From NCBI GenBank assembly GCA_005788075.1, contig SXZC01000112.1, positions 1 to 34,035 on the forward strand: 34,035 nucleotides of DNA, in the 5' to 3' direction. Origin of the DNA: Actinomycetota bacterium. Its GTDB lineage: Bacteria; Actinomycetota; Thermoleophilia; Miltoncostaeales; Miltoncostaeaceae. Of this stretch, positions 31,450-34,035 are shown piece after piece. Below the pieces are notes generated by a model. The model ran no database searches and was not told the DNA's origin. It saw nothing but the letters and a program-made list of their open reading frames with translations. Each line of letters opens with the position of its first letter. Position 1 is the stretch's first letter. The translations under genes and the position numbers were made by a program.

Positions 31450-31460
31450 GGGTAAACCCC
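31449..31460 (+). terminator. Weak hairpin at the rlmN stop (GGGG-TAAA-CCCC)
   Basis: A four-pair G/C stem with TAAA loop begins at the last base of the rlmN TAG, followed by GTTTCC rather than a full T-tract. It may pause polymerase before the large inverted repeat. Confidence 0.3.
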
Positions 31461-31476
31461 GTTTCCGGAATCGGAC

Positions 31477-31586
31477 GGGTTCCCGCATCGGGGTGGCGGG
31501 CACTCGCCGAAGCGGGATTGGCATTTGCGGGGGCCGCAAATGCAGGATCCCCGGCTGCGATCCCCGCCACCCCGATGCGGGAACCC
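31477..31586. repeat. 110-base nested inverted repeat (24-bp outer stem, 10-bp apical stem)
   Basis: The left arm 31477-31500 and right arm 31563-31586 are exact reverse complements over 24 bases. Inside, GGGAT (31514-31518) pairs with ATCCC (31547-31551) and AGC (31511-31513) with GCT (31554-31556). The tip is a perfect 10-bp hairpin, GCATTTGCGG (31521-31530) and CCGCAAATGC (31534-31543), around GGG. No reading frame is evident. It fills the gap between the convergent rlmN and YCII genes. It could be a structured RNA, a miniature palindromic element, or an oversized bidirectional terminator; sequence alone does not decide. Confidence 0.8.
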
Positions 31587-31597
31587 CCTCGGTGCCA

Positions 31598-31615
31598 GCG
31601 GGCCCTGGGGGCCGC
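31598..31615 (-). terminator. Possible hairpin after the YCII gene
   Basis: GCGG...CCGC with an inner CCC/GGG pair and one bulged base forms a seven-pair stem just downstream of the minus-strand stop at 31619. No T-tract follows. Confidence 0.35.
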
Positions 31616-31618
31616 GTG

Positions 31619-31906
31619 TCAGGCTTGGAGGGCCTCGGCTCCCGGTGCCGCGAGCACCACGTCGTACTCGCGCACGTCGTACTCGGCGACGCCCTCGGTG
31701 ACGTAAGGGTCGGCGGCGATCATGGCGTCCACCTCATCGCGTGTGACGCCCGTCGCGACCAGGAGGCCTCCCTGCAGGGGGACCTCCCGGCCGGCGGCGA
31801 TGAATCGTCCCGCTTCTGCGTGCTCGCGCACCCAGGCGCGGTGGGCGTCGAGGTGCACCTCCACCTCATCCACCGGCTTCAGGTAGCGGCCGAGCAGCAG
31901 GAACAT
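31619..31906 (-). CDS. YCII-domain (YciI-like) protein
   Basis: A 95-residue ferredoxin-like alpha/beta protein matching the YCII family. The pattern is MFLLLGRYLKP, HLDAHRAWVREH (conserved His and helix), FIAAGREVPLQGGLLVATG, then DEVDAMIAADPYV and a final YDVREYDVVLA strand. The conserved His and the Asp before Pro form the putative active site. Biochemical roles are mostly unknown; some relatives act in dehalogenation or degradation of aromatics. It lies seven bases after the peroxiredoxin stop and is probably co-transcribed. Confidence 0.85.
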   Translation of the reverse strand: MFLLLGRYLKPVDEVEVHLDAHRAWVREHAEAGRFIAAGREVPLQGGLLVATGVTRDEVDAMIAADPYVTEGVAEYDVREYDVVLAAPGAEALQA

Positions 31907-31913
31907 CCGGCGC

Positions 31914-32372
31914 CTACGACTTGCAGGTGGCCAGCGAGGCGATGAGGCGGTCCATGTCGGGCGTCTCGAGCGGGGCCACCTGGTCGACGTCCACGATGAT
32001 GCCGTTGGCGTCGATCACGAAGGTCGCGCGGCCGGACACGCCCGCCTGGTCGAGGAAGACGTCGTATGCCTTGGCGACCTCGCCGCGGGGGTGGAAGTCG
32101 GCAAGGAAGTGCACCTCGTTGGCCTTCATCTGCTGCTTGAAGGCGGTGAGCGACCACTTGTTGTCGACGCTGATGCCGATGACCACGGCGCCCTCGTAGG
32201 GGCTCCCGTCACCGGCGATGCCCGTGAACCAGTCCACGCAGACCGGCGAGAACGCGGCCGGGAAGAAGTTCAGGTATACCGGCGTGCCGCGGAACTGCGA
32301 CAGGGTCACCTCCTCGCCGTCGGTGCTGACGAGCGTGAAGTCAGGTGCCTCGGTGCCGATCTCGAGAGCCAT
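31914..32372 (-). CDS. Peroxiredoxin, AhpE-like (AhpC/TSA family)
   Basis: A 152-residue thiol peroxidase. LNFFPAAFSPVCVDW carries the peroxidatic Cys45 in a P-x-x-x-S-x-x-C motif, with Ser in place of the more usual Thr. GRATFVID contains the conserved active-site Arg. VVIGISVDNKWSLTAFKQQ is the following strand-helix. No resolving Cys lies in the usual 2-Cys places, but Cys150 is third from the C-terminus (ATCKS). It reduces peroxides in the cytoplasm; the electron donor could be the thioredoxin or a low-molecular-weight thiol. AGGAG five bases before the ATG makes 32372 a firm start. Confidence 0.92.
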   Translation of the reverse strand: MALEIGTEAPDFTLVSTDGEEVTLSQFRGTPVYLNFFPAAFSPVCVDWFTGIAGDGSPYEGAVVIGISVDNKWSLTAFKQQMKANEVHFLADFHPRGEVAKAYDVFLDQAGVSGRATFVIDANGIIVDVDQVAPLETPDMDRLIASLATCKS

Positions 32373-32414
32373 GGGTACTCCTGCTGATTGATGTGTTGGC
32401 GGGAACGATCACGC

Positions 32415-32420
32415 AGCGTA
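32415..32420 (-). promoter_or_regulatory. Candidate -10 (TACGCT) of the peroxiredoxin gene
   Basis: Minus-strand TACGCT would give a leader of about 35-40 bases ending in the AGGAG site. A CCGACC at the -35 distance is only partly consensus-like. Confidence 0.3.
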
Positions 32421-32457
32421 CCTGCCCGGTAGCCGAGGTCGGCAGGGCTGTGGCGCC

Positions 32458-32500
32458 GCGCGGCGAAAAGCCGCGCACGTCCCTATTCGGGGAGCACCCC
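32458..32500 (+). promoter_or_regulatory. Two hairpins upstream of the 32524 gene
   Basis: GCGCGGC-GAAAA-GCCGCGC (32458-32476) is a perfect seven-pair stem, followed by GGGG-AGCA-CCCC (32489-32500). Both precede TATATC (32515-32520 region) and the CCGGAG ribosome site. They may be leader structures, or simply upstream insulators of the divergent region. The rest of 32373-32523 holds the peroxiredoxin promoter and nothing else I can name. Confidence 0.35.
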
Positions 32501-32523
32501 TACCTCTATATCCGGAGCACCTC

Positions 32524-33003
32524 ATGAACCAGAAGAAGGCCGCGGGCTTCCTCATGGGCCTTACCTACGCATTCGGTGCCCTCGGCATCGGCCTCGCGTT
32601 CTCCACGGCATTCCAGCCCAACCCGGACCTGCGCTGGGGGTGCCTGTTCGCGGTGGGCGTGGCCGGGATCCTCTCGTTCGTGCGCCACTCGCTCCTGCAT
32701 CGCGGCGACGCCGAGCGCATGGGCTGGGACAGCGGCACCACCAATCCGTTCCAGATCGAGGTCGGGCTGGCCAACCTGGCGTGGGGCGTGCTGGCCGTCG
32801 TGGCCGTGGTGCTCTCGTGGGGGCTCGCCGCCTACTCGGCGTGCTTCCTGGTGTTCGGCTTCTACATGGCCTTCGTCACGGCCTACAAGGCGATCCGCGC
32901 GGGGAGCGGCCACCCGAAGGAGTGGGGCACCGTCTTCCCGGCCGCAGCCTTCGCGACGGTGCTCATCATCATCGGCGCGGCGGGCTTCTCAGCGCTTCCG
33001 TAG
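32524..33003 (+). CDS. Small membrane protein, DUF6790-like
   Basis: A 159-residue protein with four TM helices (about 8-28, 36-55, 82-102, 106-124, the last pair close) plus a final helix (137-157). TTNPFQIEVGLANLAWGVLA resembles the N-P-F-Q-x-E-x-G-x-A-N motif of a family of small membrane proteins that I believe is DUF6790; its function is unknown. The ATG has GGAG seven bases upstream. It is monocistronic, divergent from peroxiredoxin and convergent with lon. Confidence 0.75.
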   Translation: MNQKKAAGFLMGLTYAFGALGIGLAFSTAFQPNPDLRWGCLFAVGVAGILSFVRHSLLHRGDAERMGWDSGTTNPFQIEVGLANLAWGVLAVVAVVLSWGLAAYSACFLVFGFYMAFVTAYKAIRAGSGHPKEWGTVFPAAAFATVLIIIGAAGFSALP

Positions 33004-33010
33004 GGGCGGG

Positions 33011-33030
33011 GCGGCGCCGACCGGCGCCGC
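33011..33030. terminator. Bidirectional hairpin between convergent genes
   Basis: GCGGCGCCG and CGGCGCCGC are perfect complements separated by AC, filling most of the 32-base gap between the stop at 33003 and the lon stop at 33036. The position suggests a shared terminator. No T-tract is present on either strand. Confidence 0.5.
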
Positions 33031-33035
33031 GGGGG

Positions 33036-34035
33036 TCAACCCGGGATCGCCACCGGGATGACGTCGGAGATGTCGCGGGCCAGCACCACGGTCACCTGCT
33101 CGCGCGCCTCGTCGGAGAGCTCCTCGAGCTGGTCCTCGTTGTCGGCCGGGATGATCACCGTGGTGATGCCGGCGCGAAGCGCGGCCAGCACCTTGTCGCG
33201 CACGCCGCCAATGGGCAGCACCTGGCCCATGAGCGGGATCTCGCCGGTCATCGCCACGTCGGCGCTCACGGTGCGGCCGGAGATCGCCGACACCAGGGCC
33301 GTGGCGATGGTGATGCCCGCCGACGGGCCATCCTTGGGGATCGCCCCGGCGGGCACGTGCACGTGGATGTCGTGGTCACCGAAGTAGTCCTCGGGCAGGT
33401 CCAGGCCGAACTCGCCGGCGCGGGCGCGCACGCACGTGAGCGCGGCGCGCACCGACTCCCGCATCACCTCGCCCAGCTGACCCGTGACGACCAGGGCGCC
33501 CTTGCCCGGCATCACGCTGGCCTCCACGAAGAGGATGTCGCCGCCCGCGCCGGTGACGGCCAGGCCGGTGGCCACCCCCGGCTCGGCCGTGCGGCGCCGG
33601 GCCTCGGGGTGCATGCGCTCGGGCCCGAGCATGTCGCGCGCCTCGTCTGGCCCGATCACGCGGGTTCCCTCCCGGCCCTCGGCGATGTCCAGCGCGGCGC
33701 GGCGCAGCAGGGCGCCGATTCGCCGCTCGAGCCCGCGCACGCCCGCCTCGCGGGTGTACTCGGAGATCACCACCTGCAGCGCGGCGTCGGTGATGTCCAC
33801 GGCGTCGGCCGGCACGCCGGTGGCCTCGAGCTGGCGAGGAATCAGGTACTGCCGCGCGATGTGCACCTTGTCGTCGTCGGTGTAGCCCGACAGGCTGATG
33901 AGCTCCATGCGGTCGAGCAGCGGCCGCGGGATGGTGTCGAGCACGTTGGCCGTGCAGATGAAGAGCACCTTCGACAGGTCGAGCGGCAGGTCGAGGTAGG
34001 GGTCGCGGAACGTCGCGTTCTGCGCCGGGTCGAGC
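33036..34035 (-). CDS. lon: Lon protease, C-terminal part (5' end outside window)
   Basis: The frame is open to the right edge and gives the last 332 residues of an ATP-dependent Lon. It opens with LDPAQNATFRDPYLDLPLD and VLFICTANVLDTIPRPLLDR, the end of the AAA+ module with the sensor Asn and arginine finger region. The small helical domain follows (REAGVRGLERRIGALLRRAA). The protease domain has GPSAGITIATALVSAISG with the catalytic Ser, and IGGVRDKVLAALRAG with the catalytic Lys. It degrades misfolded and regulatory proteins in the cytoplasm. The C-terminus (DVIPVAIPG) is of normal length. Confidence 0.96.
   Translation of the reverse strand, partial: LDPAQNATFRDPYLDLPLDLSKVLFICTANVLDTIPRPLLDRMELISLSGYTDDDKVHIARQYLIPRQLEATGVPADAVDITDAALQVVISEYTREAGVRGLERRIGALLRRAALDIAEGREGTRVIGPDEARDMLGPERMHPEARRRTAEPGVATGLAVTGAGGDILFVEASVMPGKGALVVTGQLGEVMRESVRAALTCVRARAGEFGLDLPEDYFGDHDIHVHVPAGAIPKDGPSAGITIATALVSAISGRTVSADVAMTGEIPLMGQVLPIGGVRDKVLAALRAGITTVIIPADNEDQLEELSDEAREQVTVVLARDISDVIPVAIPG

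Noticed and set aside
31477..31586. Integron attC-like recombination site
   Set aside because: The size and imperfect palindrome fit, but the terminal RYYYAAC and GTTRRRY boxes are absent and no integrase or cassette gene is nearby.
1..34035. Horizontal transfer or mobile island
   Set aside because: Base composition and codon use look uniform across the window, and no integrase, transposase, tRNA target or direct repeat was seen.

Overview
This is a very G+C-rich bacterial chromosome segment (about 70% by eye, with nearly all third codon positions G or C). It is packed with genes on both strands and has no gap over 300 bases. The gene families, the frequent GTG starts, and -10-like hexamers sitting 6-8 bases before first-gene start codons (leaderless transcription) fit a high-GC actinobacterium. 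A deep-branching group such as Thermoleophilia is my guess, not a demonstration. I see no phage genes, insertion sequences, tRNAs, rRNAs or CRISPR arrays.

Layout. (1) 1-11130, minus strand: a tightly coupled surface-glycan locus. In transcription order it encodes a secreted protein of unknown function, a secreted clan GH-A glycosidase, a SAM methyltransferase, a membrane-anchored FlgD-Ig-like protein, an O-antigen ligase/polymerase-like protein, a GT4 glycosyltransferase, a second ligase/polymerase-like protein, a second GT4 enzyme, an ATP-grasp ligase, and a polysaccharide deacetylase-type protein cut by the window edge. A GT20 trehalose-6-phosphate synthase (11290-12771) lies just upstream. 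(2) 12832-19657, plus strand: a coupled membrane-glycan operon. It encodes a multi-TM protein with a catalytically degenerate M28-peptidase-like ectodomain, a DPM1/GtrB-type GT2 with two C-terminal TM helices, a GT4, an LPG-synthase-TM/flippase-like protein, a DUF2079 protein and a small four-TM protein. (3) 19654-22376, minus: a small membrane protein coupled to a class A penicillin-binding protein with a Pro-Ala tail. (4) 22445-25130, plus: a HAD hydrolase coupled to two tandem paralogous membrane proteins of no family I recognise. (5) 25104-26946, minus: thioredoxin reductase, thioredoxin, an FmdB-type zinc ribbon and a CsoR/CstR-family regulator, with a matching candidate operator upstream of trxB. 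(6) 27082-27678, minus: a membrane protein, divergent from (7) 27729-31449, plus: two MFS transporters coupled to rlmN. (8) 31450-31618: an intergenic region dominated by a 110-base nested inverted repeat. (9) 31619-32372, minus: an AhpE-like peroxiredoxin and a YCII-domain protein. (10) 32524-33003, plus: a small membrane protein. (11) 33036 to the right edge, minus: the C-terminal part of Lon protease.

Blocks 1-3 together look like an envelope biogenesis region: lipid-linked sugar synthesis, flipping, polymerisation or ligation, glycan trimming and modification, and peptidoglycan synthesis. Blocks 5 and 9 are thiol-redox functions. The most unusual items are the nested inverted repeat at 31477-31586, the GPAA1-like architecture of the pseudo-M28 protein beside a DPM1-type transferase, the tandem orphan membrane proteins, and the thioredoxin operon with its own CstR-like regulator and operator-like site.
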